Shown: positions 36,401-44,907 of the stretch, piece by piece
Position numbering within the stretch: the first letter of the stretch is position 1
How the letters are laid out: the number at the start of each line of letters is the position of its first letter
From: Leptospira idonii
GTDB lineage: Bacteria > Spirochaetota > Leptospiria > Leptospirales > Leptospiraceae
Assembly (NCBI RefSeq): GCF_004770995.1
Contig: NZ_RQHW01000047.1
Coordinates: forward strand, 698,350-762,349
Reading direction: 5' to 3'
Length of the DNA stretch: 64,000 nt
Notes under the pieces: generated by a model
Told to the model about the DNA's origin: nothing
The model's database searches: none
Seen by the model: only the letters and a program-made list of their open reading frames with translations
Made by a program: the position numbers and the translations under genes

Positions 36401-36581
36401 AGTCCCCATCCAAACTGAGAAAACCGTTTTCTTCGAAATCATGGCCGGAGCCTAAAGACAAAACGCCTTTTTCCACCAAAGGGGAACGTTCCGGGAGAAC
36501 GAAGAGATTGCAATGTACCAAGCAGGAAAAAAGGAAAAGGATCCAGAATCGGGTAGTCAGATGATTTAGGATTCTTTGCAT
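33453..36581 (-). CDS. 7TMR-DISM hybrid sensor kinase with a second, NarX-like kinase module
   Basis: About 1042 residues from ATG 36581 (a TTG at 36623 would add 14). An N-terminal signal/membrane segment is followed by a periplasmic beta-sandwich (FLSLDGDWEFYWEKL) and seven hydrophobic helices, the 7TMR-DISM sensor layout. Then come HisKA with SHELKTPLQG (His445), HATPase with ENRLQQILQNLVGNAIKFTEKG and GTGLGLSIAK, and REC with VVDDEPIN and phospho-Asp753. After REC a second H-box appears, INLDLHDHLGAKL (His852), with a C-terminal GRGTENIVYRTAKLGG segment like the G2 box of NarX-type kinases. The second module probably phosphorylates the adjacent LuxR-type regulator. Confidence 0.88.
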   Translation of the reverse strand: MQRILNHLTTRFWILFLFSCLVHCNLFVLPERSPLVEKGVLSLGSGHDFEENGFLSLDGDWEFYWEKLASDLKNDPNFAPQFEYVPDAWNRYTVDGKELPSFGYATYRMKVLLEEPIEGMAVKMLEASTSYNLYLNGELLLSSGVVGRTSETSFPLYRPRVSIPVRLEKTNEIVIEVTNFSHSKGGVWAKVLLGTHKDLIYLRERTIWLDLFITGGLFIGVLYHISLFILLKRETSHFYFALIGIVAIVRIILTGERFLFTLLPDFDFILSYRLELLSVYLGALILAFFIRSMFPDEFSKKIILLLSVCFLALSGVILFTDLFVFSRTLPAFSIAVFLECIYIVYVLIQALKNKRVGAWIGLLICLLLCLIVINDLLYANMMINSAYFISYGISFFFLAQAFIISKQFSSSYFLAKKLSEDMQKSNERLISLDKLKDEFLAKTSHELKTPLQGIIGIADSLRRGVGGPLSGFVEDQLTMITASGQRLSSLVNDILDFSKFKHSDLILKKIPVDLFQSANFILEFNQVNVNLDQIKIVNLIPSDFPYLLADENRLQQILQNLVGNAIKFTEKGSIELSAKLIAAGMAEISVKDTGIGIEEKDHHKIFEFFEQADSGDSRNSGGTGLGLSIAKALVSLHGGKIGVESQWGEGARFYFTIPLAPYKKEDPFLEAPKEWMVANELVRSEVSDLEFSQKNGESRFEGRILVVDDEPINLQVIKNYLRLKNIDCVTSSNGPQAISILKSDQMFHAVILDMMMPRMSGLEVAKEIRKDYSALELPILMLTAKNQDKDLMAAINAGANDYLLKPFDYEQLMLRVNHILRMVWDYKHKQQMESEKRIAVNHVRQKINLDLHDHLGAKLIDLKFLSEELASKEVHDSGLYEKIVTNVNSSIQILRDQMLKIEDLGLLSENFIKGINLVLLRRYSGAERDLDFQTDEKLVQFFDSNRNENSMIELYSIVNEITSNDLKYGKGISRWNFLLDNSNIVMDMKSGSDYKLQKHRTGRGTENIVYRTAKLGGKTELLLEENIYHINLKLGLDHFLTE

Positions 36582-36733
36582 TCCAAAGAATGTCTTAATT
36601 TGGGAAAGCAAATCGGGAAACAATTTTACAGATTTTATTGAATAATTCGGCAGGAAGTAAACCCGCCTAATGAAGTGTAGATAAAAAAGGCTACTCGTTT
36701 AGGGGATAAAACGACAGAGTTCTGAAGAGGAAT

Positions 36734-38407
36734 CTATTTCGAAACGAAAAGGCTCTCCAATTGCGAGCCGGAAGGGATCGCATAAATAGTCATAGTTTCC
36801 TTCTTCCCCCTAACGGAAATTTGATGTTTATCGAAAGAAGTAAAATCCAAATTCGTATGTTCCGCAACATCGGTGGACAAAATCAATTCGCATCGATAGT
36901 CTTTCGTGGCAGATTCGAGTCTGCTTGCCGTATTGACCGCATCTCCTATGGCGGTGGGAGTTTTGGAATTTCCGAAAGTTCCCAAAATAGCAAGTCCGGA
37001 ATGAATCCCGATTCCCATTTTCAAAGGAGAAGGGATCTCGTTTTTCAAACGTGAGTTGAGAAGAAATAATTGTTCGCTCATATTCTTTGCGGCAAGAACC
37101 GCTTGTTTGCTGGCGTTCTCCAAACTCTCTTCCATACCGAAGACTGCCATCAGACCGTCTCCCATGTATTTATCGATCACTCCTCCCGCTTTTTCCACTT
37201 CCTTGCCCACTTGCAAAAAATAAGAATTCAAAACGAATACCACATCATAAGGCAACAAATGTTCGGCGAAAGAAGTAAAACCCCTCAAATCGGCGAACAT
37301 AACAACGATTTCTTTTTCTACCCCGTACAAATAACGGGGTTTATGCCTTGCATCTTCCAAATTCGCTTGGGAAGGCAAAAGAGGTTCGATCCGAATGTCG
37401 GACTTTGGTTTGGTTTGACAGGCAAGTCGAACCGAATGAGGCGCGGAGATGCGTGATAAAACGGCAGCTTCTTCGGGACTGGGAGGATCCAAATCCGCAA
37501 GTCCCGATTCCACATGCACTCTGCAAGTAGAACATCGCCCTCTTCCTCCGCATACATTCGCATGAGCCACCTTTCCCAGTTTGCTTGCTTCCAAAATTGT
37601 AGTGCCAGGAGAAATGATTGAAATCACCCCTCCAGGATACGAAACCTTTATCGTTTTATTTTTCTTATATGATTTCAGCAGGATGAATCTGACGAGGAAA
37701 AGAACACCTAACAAAAGATTCAATCCGACCGTTGCATTTGTTCCCAAAGCCATCGAATAGGCTTTGATTTCCTCAGGAGGCAAAGGCAAAGAGGAAAGAT
37801 ATTCGGAATACAGAACAGGATCTGCAAAAATTAAATTCACTTCCTTTTCAGCGGATATGATTCCCATCACTGCACAAAAAGGAAACAGAACGGCAAAAAC
37901 CAAAATCAAATTCGAATACTTTACGAACCAGGATTGATATCGAATCCAATAATAAATTCCCAAACATCCGTGAACCCAAACCAAGACCAAAAGAAAGATA
38001 TCGGTAGCGATCACCCAAGGACCGAAAACAAGCATCAAATAAGTATAACTGTCTTTGATTCCCAGAAAACCGGACATTCCTATCGTTGCGAAAATATGCC
38101 CGATAAGAACCTGAGGGATTAAAAATCCGAAAGAAATCTGAAGGATCTCCCCCGCAGACATTTTCCAAGTTTTTTTAACTAACAAAGGCAATATGGCAAA
38201 ACATAAATGAGCGAGAAAAGAAAGAATCAAAAGGGAATGAGAAAAAGGATTTCTCCAAAGAAATAAAAATACGGATCTGCCTTGTTCCAAACTTTCCAAG
38301 GAAACGATTCCGAAACTATGATTGAGAAGATGAGTGAAAGAGTAAAAAAATAAAACTAGGCCGCTGGCCAGCCGAATTCGATTTTTCCAACCAACGATCA
38401 GATTCAT
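36734..38407 (-). CDS. Membrane adenylate/guanylate cyclase with 2Fe-2S ferredoxin domain
   Basis: A 557-residue class III nucleotide cyclase. The N-terminal 240 residues hold about six hydrophobic helices with several His (SFTHLLNHSFG, AHLCF, IGHIFATIG, WVHGCLG) that resemble the haem-b membrane anchor of succinate dehydrogenase. A plant-type ferredoxin domain follows with C286, C292 and C295 in CGGRGRCSTC and C330 in LACQTK. The cyclase domain (about 365-550) has FADLRGF and DKYMGDGLM with the two metal Asp, plus NTASRLE. It is likely a cyclase gated by the redox state of the membrane or quinone pool (inference). Confidence 0.88.
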   Translation of the reverse strand: MNLIVGWKNRIRLASGLVLFFYSFTHLLNHSFGIVSLESLEQGRSVFLFLWRNPFSHSLLILSFLAHLCFAILPLLVKKTWKMSAGEILQISFGFLIPQVLIGHIFATIGMSGFLGIKDSYTYLMLVFGPWVIATDIFLLVLVWVHGCLGIYYWIRYQSWFVKYSNLILVFAVLFPFCAVMGIISAEKEVNLIFADPVLYSEYLSSLPLPPEEIKAYSMALGTNATVGLNLLLGVLFLVRFILLKSYKKNKTIKVSYPGGVISIISPGTTILEASKLGKVAHANVCGGRGRCSTCRVHVESGLADLDPPSPEEAAVLSRISAPHSVRLACQTKPKSDIRIEPLLPSQANLEDARHKPRYLYGVEKEIVVMFADLRGFTSFAEHLLPYDVVFVLNSYFLQVGKEVEKAGGVIDKYMGDGLMAVFGMEESLENASKQAVLAAKNMSEQLFLLNSRLKNEIPSPLKMGIGIHSGLAILGTFGNSKTPTAIGDAVNTASRLESATKDYRCELILSTDVAEHTNLDFTSFDKHQISVRGKKETMTIYAIPSGSQLESLFVSK

Positions 38408-38446
38408 AACTAGTTGTTCTTTTGCAGAGAAGAAAGAGAAAAAACG

Positions 38447-38860
38447 TTAAACAATGTTTAAAGTTACCTCAATATTTCCTCGAGTGGCATTGGAATAAGG
38501 ACAAACTTGATGTGCTTTTTCCACAAGAGACTGTGCTTCCGCACGCTCCAAACCGGGAAGATGAACTGCCAAATTTACGGAAAGTTTATAACCCGCTCCT
38601 TCCTTATGCAGGCTCACTTCCGCAGTAACGGTAGATCCTTCGGAAGAAACTTTGGCAAATCTAGCGACTAGTTTCAAAGCGCTATGAAAACAAGCGGAAT
38701 ATCCGGCAGCGAACAATTGTTCGGGGTTCGTGAACTCTCCGCCGGAACCTCCCAGCTCCTTAGGCATAGCAAGAGTTAAATCTAAAACTCCGTCACTGGA
38801 AAGAACTTTCCCTTCCCTTCCTCCACTGGCTGTTGCTTTTGCAGTATAAAGTGCCGACAT
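38447..38860 (-). CDS. ohr: Organic hydroperoxide resistance protein (Ohr/OsmC family)
   Basis: A 137-residue thiol peroxidase. It has NPEQLFAAGYSACFHSAL with the peroxidatic Cys (about residue 57) and AHQVCPYSNATRG with the resolving Cys (about 120), the pair that defines Ohr rather than general OsmC. It reduces organic and lipid hydroperoxides in the cytoplasm using dihydrolipoamide. AAGGAG precedes the ATG at good spacing. No OhrR gene is adjacent. Confidence 0.95.
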   Translation of the reverse strand: MSALYTAKATASGGREGKVLSSDGVLDLTLAMPKELGGSGGEFTNPEQLFAAGYSACFHSALKLVARFAKVSSEGSTVTAEVSLHKEGAGYKLSVNLAVHLPGLERAEAQSLVEKAHQVCPYSNATRGNIEVTLNIV

Positions 38861-38898
38861 AGTTATCTCCTTTTCGTCAATTTAGAATAGGCCAAATC

Positions 38899-41100
38899 TT
38901 ACTTCAAATATTTAGAATAACCGAATTCAATTTCTTTGATCATGTAATTGATATATTCCATGACTTCTCTGTCCGATTTGTAAAGATTAGCTTCCTTTCT
39001 GTAATTTTCCGCCAGTTTTTCCCTACAGAGAGGCGTTTTAAAATCGGCCTTACTCACGATCAATTCCTTTGGCCGGTTTCTCACCTGTATGGAGTTGGGA
39101 ACCCGAATCACAACTGAAATCTGAAGAAGAGCGTATTCTACTTCGGAAATCATCTTCTCGTCTTCCTTTTTGCGATCTTTTAAGGGAAGGAGAGATTTGA
39201 TGTTTTCCAATTCTTCCTCTATCTTATATCTCAATCGTTTCGAATCGTAGACCTTTTCCAATATATCATTGAACTTCTTGGGATAAATCAAGTTTTCGGA
39301 AGCCTTAATGAAACTTAAAAAACTCTCTTCCCTTTCCGCATTCTTACGTTTGCCGCCCGCCTTTTCCGATTTGGAAAAAGCGTCTTTTCTTAAAAAATAA
39401 GCCAGCGCCGCTCCAACACCCAGACTCAAAACGAAACCGATGAGCAACAACTGAATTTGGTTTAAGGAAATCGCAAGAACGAAGGATAATACAGAGCCGG
39501 ATAAAAAGCCGATCGCTCCCGCTGGGATATTAAAACGGGAATGAATTGCATCTAAGTCAAGTTTGGCTGTCTGCTTCGCATCGGAAGGAGCAGTCTCATT
39601 TTGTTTTGCCTCTTTCTTGGAAGAAAGCAGATCCAATTGGTCGTCCTTTCTTTCCAAAAGGCTTTTTTTCATTTCCTCAAGCCTATAAATATCTTTGGAA
39701 AGGGAGGAATCCGCCTTTTGAAGATCCTGGAGATGATTGAAAACTTCGGAGAAGTATCTTTGATCCAAAACGAAAAGTATCTTTTGATTGGCGTCTCTGA
39801 TCTCTTCGAAAACGCCGAACCTGGCAATAAGTGCGGAACGAATTCTTTCCTTCGCTTCCTTTTTCTCATCTACACTTAACTTAGTAAAGGCGGCAACCTC
39901 TGTGTCCAGATTGATCTCAGTCATCGTTAAAGTTTTCGAAGTATTTTCCCTGATTCTGATTTCCACCGAGGAAAGATAGTCTACAACGACCGCATCCAAT
40001 TCATTTTTGCCGTTTTTCTTCAATGCGGCAGAGAGTTTCGCTAAAATTTCAATCCCCTTCAAGGAGGATTCCGCCCAAACTTTCGCCTCGGGGAGATTCA
40101 ATCGGTCGAAAGGAAAATGACCGATCATGGCAGAAACGGAATCAGTAAACTTCCAGCCTTCGGAAAGTAAGGCGGAGAGTTTTTGAGGAACCTTGGATTC
40201 CAAAGTTTCGGCTTGGTCAAGAAACAAATGGAAATTATTTTCCTTGGCGATTTGTTTCAGGAATTGAAACGCAAAAATGCAAATCGCATCCAATTGAACT
40301 GCGATATGTCTTTCCAATTCGGAAACGAAAGAAGCCCCTGGAACAATGATATGATAGTCGTTTGTCACCTGCCAAAGTTTGCCGGTATCCTTTCCGTAAG
40401 ATACCGCATCTTGGATGAAATCAGGAACGGGAACAGGATCATAAGGCTCGAAACCTTTTTTAATGATGGAATCGATTTCAAATTCATAAGAGAACTTCAA
40501 TGGTGAATAAGTCACATTTCCTTTCACGACTTCCGAAATTAAGAATCTTCCTGGATGTAACTCTTCCAACAAGGGAGCTTTTGTGGCCCGATTCTTCAGA
40601 AGGATGTTCAAAAGATCGGTGGAATAACGGAAACAAGAACGTCTGTAGGGAACGATATCCGTCTTTTCTTGGTTTTGCGGTGCAATGATTGCGATCCTTA
40701 CGGAAATACGATTCTCCAATTGTAGAAAAAAAGGATACAAATACACATAACGGTTCTTAAATCCTTCTTTTTTATTGGAAAGCTCCGATATAGCTTCGCT
40801 GATCGATTTTTCCGTTTTATGAGTTTCTGGAAGATGAACTTCCTTATGCAAAACTCCCGGAACCTGATCCAAAGTGAGAAAAAGAGAAGGAGTGATTTCG
40901 GAACTTCCGTGCATCTCGTATCTTCTCTGGCGAATGCGAAGTTCTTCCAAGATGGCTTGCGCCGCTGCGGAGAAGCTTGTGGAATGTTTAGGAAGAACTA
41001 AAAATGCGGATTCCGCATCTACTTTTACGAATTCCTCTAACGATGGAGGAGGACCGTCTACTTGAAGTTCCCAATCAGGGTTCTCACTATTTTCTGGCAC
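38899..41100 (-). CDS. Large predicted membrane-anchored protein of unknown function
   Basis: A 733-residue protein with no recognised family. The N-terminal 430 residues look globular and mixed. Around residues 455-515 lies a charged coiled-coil stretch (DLQKADSSLSKDIYRLEEMKKSLLERK, in part). Two hydrophobic segments follow at about 535-575 (AIGFLSGSVLSFVLAISL and LLLIGFVLSLGVGAALAYF), forming a hairpin in the membrane, then a Lys/Glu-rich helical tail. No signal peptide is present, so both large ends should be cytoplasmic. It has no operon partner. It may be lineage-specific. Confidence 0.65.
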   Translation of the reverse strand: MPENSENPDWELQVDGPPPSLEEFVKVDAESAFLVLPKHSTSFSAAAQAILEELRIRQRRYEMHGSSEITPSLFLTLDQVPGVLHKEVHLPETHKTEKSISEAISELSNKKEGFKNRYVYLYPFFLQLENRISVRIAIIAPQNQEKTDIVPYRRSCFRYSTDLLNILLKNRATKAPLLEELHPGRFLISEVVKGNVTYSPLKFSYEFEIDSIIKKGFEPYDPVPVPDFIQDAVSYGKDTGKLWQVTNDYHIIVPGASFVSELERHIAVQLDAICIFAFQFLKQIAKENNFHLFLDQAETLESKVPQKLSALLSEGWKFTDSVSAMIGHFPFDRLNLPEAKVWAESSLKGIEILAKLSAALKKNGKNELDAVVVDYLSSVEIRIRENTSKTLTMTEINLDTEVAAFTKLSVDEKKEAKERIRSALIARFGVFEEIRDANQKILFVLDQRYFSEVFNHLQDLQKADSSLSKDIYRLEEMKKSLLERKDDQLDLLSSKKEAKQNETAPSDAKQTAKLDLDAIHSRFNIPAGAIGFLSGSVLSFVLAISLNQIQLLLIGFVLSLGVGAALAYFLRKDAFSKSEKAGGKRKNAEREESFLSFIKASENLIYPKKFNDILEKVYDSKRLRYKIEEELENIKSLLPLKDRKKEDEKMISEVEYALLQISVVIRVPNSIQVRNRPKELIVSKADFKTPLCREKLAENYRKEANLYKSDREVMEYINYMIKEIEFGYSKYLK

Positions 41101-41448
41101 TGGGTTAGGACTCCGTTCTCCCTATACAAGACGAGAAAGAACTGCCTTTTTCGGGAATCTCTTCAAGAAGTAGTCAGATTTCCGACAATGAGTCAATTAG
41201 ATTTGTGTCCGACAAAAGGGAATCGGTGGAATCGGATTGGCGTAGAAACCGTAAAAGGTAGGATCTAAAGGCAATCCGAGCCAAACGACAAGGAAGATAA
41301 ACTTACTACTACAGAATTTTTCTTGACATATTTATGGCCTGTGAAAGGCGCGGACAAATAGAAAGAAACTAATTTGCAATTTTTTTACTTTTTTGCGAAC
41401 ATTTTGACACACCCAAAAAGTCTAAATTGCAAAAGGAGGTGACCAAAA
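41101..41448. other. Intergenic region upstream of the cbb3 locus (348 bp)
   Basis: A divergent spacer with no convincing small gene. A TTGACA at 41323-41328 and another at 41404-41409 lack a good -10 at normal distance. The notable feature is the inverted repeat 41373-41433 next to a very strong ribosome site (AAAAGGAGGTGA, about 41431-41442) for the small membrane protein. Confidence 0.5.
41373..41433 (+). promoter_or_regulatory. Inverted repeat next to a strong ribosome site
   Basis: TTTGCAATTT (41373-41382) and AAATTGCAAA (41424-41433) are perfect 10-bp inverted arms, 41 nt apart. The right arm runs directly into the AGGAGGTGA ribosome site, so a stem formed in RNA could influence translation. 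It could equally be two half-sites of a protein-bound operator. Confidence 0.4.
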
Positions 41449-41733
41449 ATGAATGCTATAACAATTTTTGCGTTAGCTTTATTAGCGGTTCCTGTTTTTG
41501 CTAGATTTGCAAAAGTATCACGAGAGGCGATAGTTCACTATCACTTGATTGGATTAGGCGGTCTGTTTATGTTAGTAGGAGAAGCTACTAGGATTACAGC
41601 GGATAAAATCTCTTTCCTCGCCTATTTACTTCCGGCGATAGACGTCACTACCGCAGTTCTCGCATACGCAGGCGTCCTCTTTGGAACCTTGTGGTTGGCA
41701 CTCCACTACATCAAAAACCCCAAAGAGATATAA
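41449..41733 (+). CDS. Small three-helix membrane protein at the head of the cbb3 locus
   Basis: A 94-residue protein with three hydrophobic helices (about residues 3-18, 31-52 and 57-85), a basic/His patch [16 protein letters not shown] and a Lys-containing C-terminus. The ribosome site is close to the perfect anti-16S sequence, which suggests strong expression. It is followed by a strong terminator, so it has its own transcript. Its place just upstream of ccoN suggests a link with the oxidase, but no family is recognised. Confidence 0.65.
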   Translation: MNAITIFALALLAVPVFARFAKVSREAIVHYHLIGLGGLFMLVGEATRITADKISFLAYLLPAIDVTTAVLAYAGVLFGTLWLALHYIKNPKEI

Positions 41734-41760
41734 ATACCTTTTCCTAACTGAGTAAAGGTA

Positions 41761-41795
41761 AAAGTAGGCAGAGATCGTTCTGCCTACTTTTTTTA
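41761..41795 (+). terminator. Rho-independent terminator after the small membrane protein
   Basis: AAAGTAGGCAGA (41761-41772) pairs perfectly with TCTGCCTACTTT (41779-41790) over a 6-nt loop, and a T-run follows. It separates the 94-residue gene from ccoN. Confidence 0.85.
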
Positions 41796-41940
41796 TGTAC
41801 AGACGATCCATGAAAGCCCTACTCGCCCTCTAACTTCAATTATTATAAAGATTCTAATTCTCAGAATAATCATACAATGCAGGAATGCATCATTTCACAT
41901 AAGAAGTAAATTTGAACCAGTATGAAATCGACTGCTTCGA

Positions 41941-41954
41941 TTGACAATTATCAT
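41941..41954. promoter_or_regulatory. FNR-like site upstream of ccoN
   Basis: TTGAC-AATT-ATCAT matches 8 of the 10 defined bases of the FNR consensus (TTGAT-N4-ATCAA). It lies about 100 nt upstream of the likely ccoN start. The sequence ATCATACARTG overlaps it (41950-41960) and is repeated at 41869-41879. cbb3 operons are often controlled by FNR/FixK-type proteins under low oxygen; no such regulator gene is in the window. Confidence 0.45.
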
Positions 41955-42052
41955 ACAGTGTAAAAAGCAAAGAGCCGTTGGATTTCTTGCTTCCGAGTCT
42001 TCTCATGAAAACATGGAAGACAATCTTCAAGGAAGAACCGGAGAAACCAAGA

Positions 42053-43488
42053 ATGAGTTCAATGGAACAAACATATAACAACGGAATTGTGAAAGCATTT
42101 CTGATATCCGCACTGGTATGGGGAGTTGCCTCGATGTTAGTCGGAGTCTGGATCGCGTTTCAAATGGTCTACCCCGAACTAAACATCGGGCCTTATTTCA
42201 CATTCGGAAGACTTCGACCGCTGCACACGAACGCAGCCATCTTCGGATTTGCACTCAGCATCATCTTTGCGACCGGCTATCATACGGTACAAAGGCTTTG
42301 TAGAGTAAAAATTTGGAGTGACACTTTGGCAAAGGTCCACTTCGTTCTTTACAATCTAACGATTGCCCTTGCTGCGATCACCCTTCCTTTGGGGATGAAC
42401 CAATCCAAGGAATACGCCGAGTTGGAATGGCCGCTCGATTTATTAATCGTTGTTTGGTTTGTAATCTTTATCTTCAATTATTTCGCAACTATATTCACTA
42501 GAAACGAAAAACAATTATATGCGGCCATCTGGTTTTACATCGCATCATGGGTCACTATCCCCATCCTGTTTATCGTAAACAATCTCTCCATCCCTGTCAG
42601 CTGGATCAAATCCTACTCAATATTCTCGGGCGTTTATGATGCAAACATACAGTGGTGGTACGGTCACAATGCAGTGGCTTTCGTCCTTACGACTCCTTTC
42701 CTAGGTTTGATGTACTACTATCTTCCTAAACACATCAAACAACCGATCTACAGCCATAGATTGTCCATCATTCACTTCTGGAGTTTGATTTTCATCTATA
42801 TCTGGGCAGGTCCTCACCACCTTCTTTATACTCCGCTCCCTGATTGGCTTCAAACAACAGGTATGGTATTCAGTATTATGCTTTGGATGCCTTCTTGGGG
42901 AGGTATGTTGAACGGATTTTTAACTCTCACACAAGCTAAGGAAAAAATCAAAACGGATGCCACCCTAAAGATGTTCCTGGTAGGTATCACCTTCTACGGT
43001 ATGTCCACATTCGAAGGCCCTCTTCTTTCCATCAGAGCCGTCAGCGGACTCGGTCACAATACGGATTGGATCGTAGGACACGTACACGGAGGAACCTTAG
43101 GATGGGTAGGAATGATGTCCTTTGCAGTGTTATACTACCTGGTCCCTCGTTTATGGAACACGAATCTTTTCTCGGAAAGATTGGCAAATACTCACTTCTG
43201 GCTGGCGACTTTGGGAATTCTACTCTACGTGGTTTCCATGTGGGTTTCCGGAATTACGGAAGGTTCTATGTGGAGAGCGATCGATGAAACGGGAGCTTTA
43301 AAATATCCGAACTGGGTACAAATTACGGAAACATTAAAACCGTACAGATTGTTCCGAGGGATCGGCGGCGGTCTCTACTTCATCGGACTCATCATTATGA
43401 TCTACAACTTAGCCAAAACCATGGCAACATCAGGTTCAGGATTTAAAGAAATCGATCTGAGAATGGGATTAAAAGAGGAGAAAAAAGC

Positions 43489-43492
<4 letters not shown>
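42053..43492 (+). CDS. ccoN: cbb3-type cytochrome c oxidase subunit I
   Basis: The catalytic subunit (about 479 residues from ATG 42053; ATG 42005 or TTG 41978 would add an N-terminal tail, and no ribosome site decides firmly). It has about 12 membrane helices. Metal ligands are visible: RPLHTNAAIFGF (haem b), WYGHNAVAF (CuB), AGPHHLLY (CuB pair) and WIVGHVHGG (haems). It reduces O2 to water with high affinity and pumps protons. It is the first gene of the cco operon and overlaps ccoO by 4 nt. Confidence 0.95.
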
Positions 43493-44178
<686 letters not shown>

Positions 44179-44185
44179 GGCCTAT

Positions 44186-44332
44186 ATGGACTTAGATAGT
44201 TTACAAATTTATAAAGCGTTGCGTTTGCCTGTAATGATGATCGCAATCGCCGTCATCAGTCTTTATGTTTATCGAAAATCACGTAAGGACAGGATCGAAG
44301 AACCCAAATATAGGATGTTAGAGGAAGATTAA
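44186..44332 (+). CDS. ccoQ: cbb3 oxidase small subunit CcoQ
   Basis: A 48-residue protein in the usual ccoQ place between ccoO and ccoP. It has a single membrane helix (PVMMIAIAVISLYVY), a basic stop-transfer RKSRKDR and a C-terminal IEEPKYRMLEED. The ATG at 44186 lies 7 nt after the ccoO stop, with GTGAGG upstream. CcoQ stabilises the assembled oxidase. The PKYRML tail is shared with the ccoS product of the same operon. Confidence 0.82.
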   Translation: MDLDSLQIYKALRLPVMMIAIAVISLYVYRKSRKDRIEEPKYRMLEED

Positions 44333-44334
44333 AG

Positions 44335-44868
44335 ATGAGCGACCCAAATAAGGAATTTGACGGAATCAGACAAGCGGAGAATCCGCTTCCCGGATGGTGG
44401 AAATGGGGCTTTCTCCTTGGAATCATAGTGGGAATCATCTATGCTGTTTACTTTCACGTTTTTTCGGGAGAAGAAATGGCGGATTACTATTCTTCTCAAG
44501 TAGAGGAATACACCAAACAATTTCCCAATAAGAACGTGGCTTTGGAGTCTACGGACGGATCCAATCCTCTGAGAGGGAACGCAGATGCAATCGCAGCGGG
44601 AGAAACCACTTTCAAAACCTATTGTGTTGCCTGCCACGGCCCTACCGGGGAAGGACTCGTTGGTCCGAACCTAATGGACAAGGAATGGCTTCACGGAAAT
44701 ACGGACAGCGAACTCTATGAGAACGTAATGAAAGGAATCGCAATGGACCGAGCCAAAATGGGAAGAGGACCAATGCCTCCTCATGAAATGAGCCTAGGTT
44801 CCGAAAAAGTATATCAAGTGTTAGCTTGGATTGCTTCTAAAAACCCGAACGTTTTGTCCGGTAATTAA
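44335..44868 (+). CDS. ccoP: cbb3 oxidase subunit III, short form with one haem c
   Basis: A 177-residue protein with the CcoP signature N-terminus (DGIRQAENPLPGWWKWGF), one membrane helix and one cytochrome c domain with C97VACH101 and a Met in RGPMPPHEM. Standard CcoP is about 300 residues with two haem c groups; this one has lost one domain. It should accept electrons from a soluble cytochrome c. It starts 2 nt after ccoQ. Confidence 0.9.
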   Translation: MSDPNKEFDGIRQAENPLPGWWKWGFLLGIIVGIIYAVYFHVFSGEEMADYYSSQVEEYTKQFPNKNVALESTDGSNPLRGNADAIAAGETTFKTYCVACHGPTGEGLVGPNLMDKEWLHGNTDSELYENVMKGIAMDRAKMGRGPMPPHEMSLGSEKVYQVLAWIASKNPNVLSGN

Positions 44869-44874
44869 ACGAAC

Positions 44875-44892
44875 TCCCGGATTTTTCCGGGA
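44875..44892 (+). promoter_or_regulatory. Intercistronic hairpin between ccoP and ccoG
   Basis: TCCCGGA (44875-44881) pairs with TCCGGGA (44886-44892) over a TTTT loop. There is no T-run, so it is more likely an mRNA-stability or attenuation hairpin that separates the structural (ccoNOQP) from the assembly genes (ccoGHIS). Confidence 0.5.
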
Positions 44893-44907
44893 AAGGCAGA
44901 GAAATAA

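Noticed and set aside
41323..41351. Sigma-70 promoter with TTGACA upstream of the small membrane protein
   Set aside because: No acceptable -10 hexamer at 16-18 nt.
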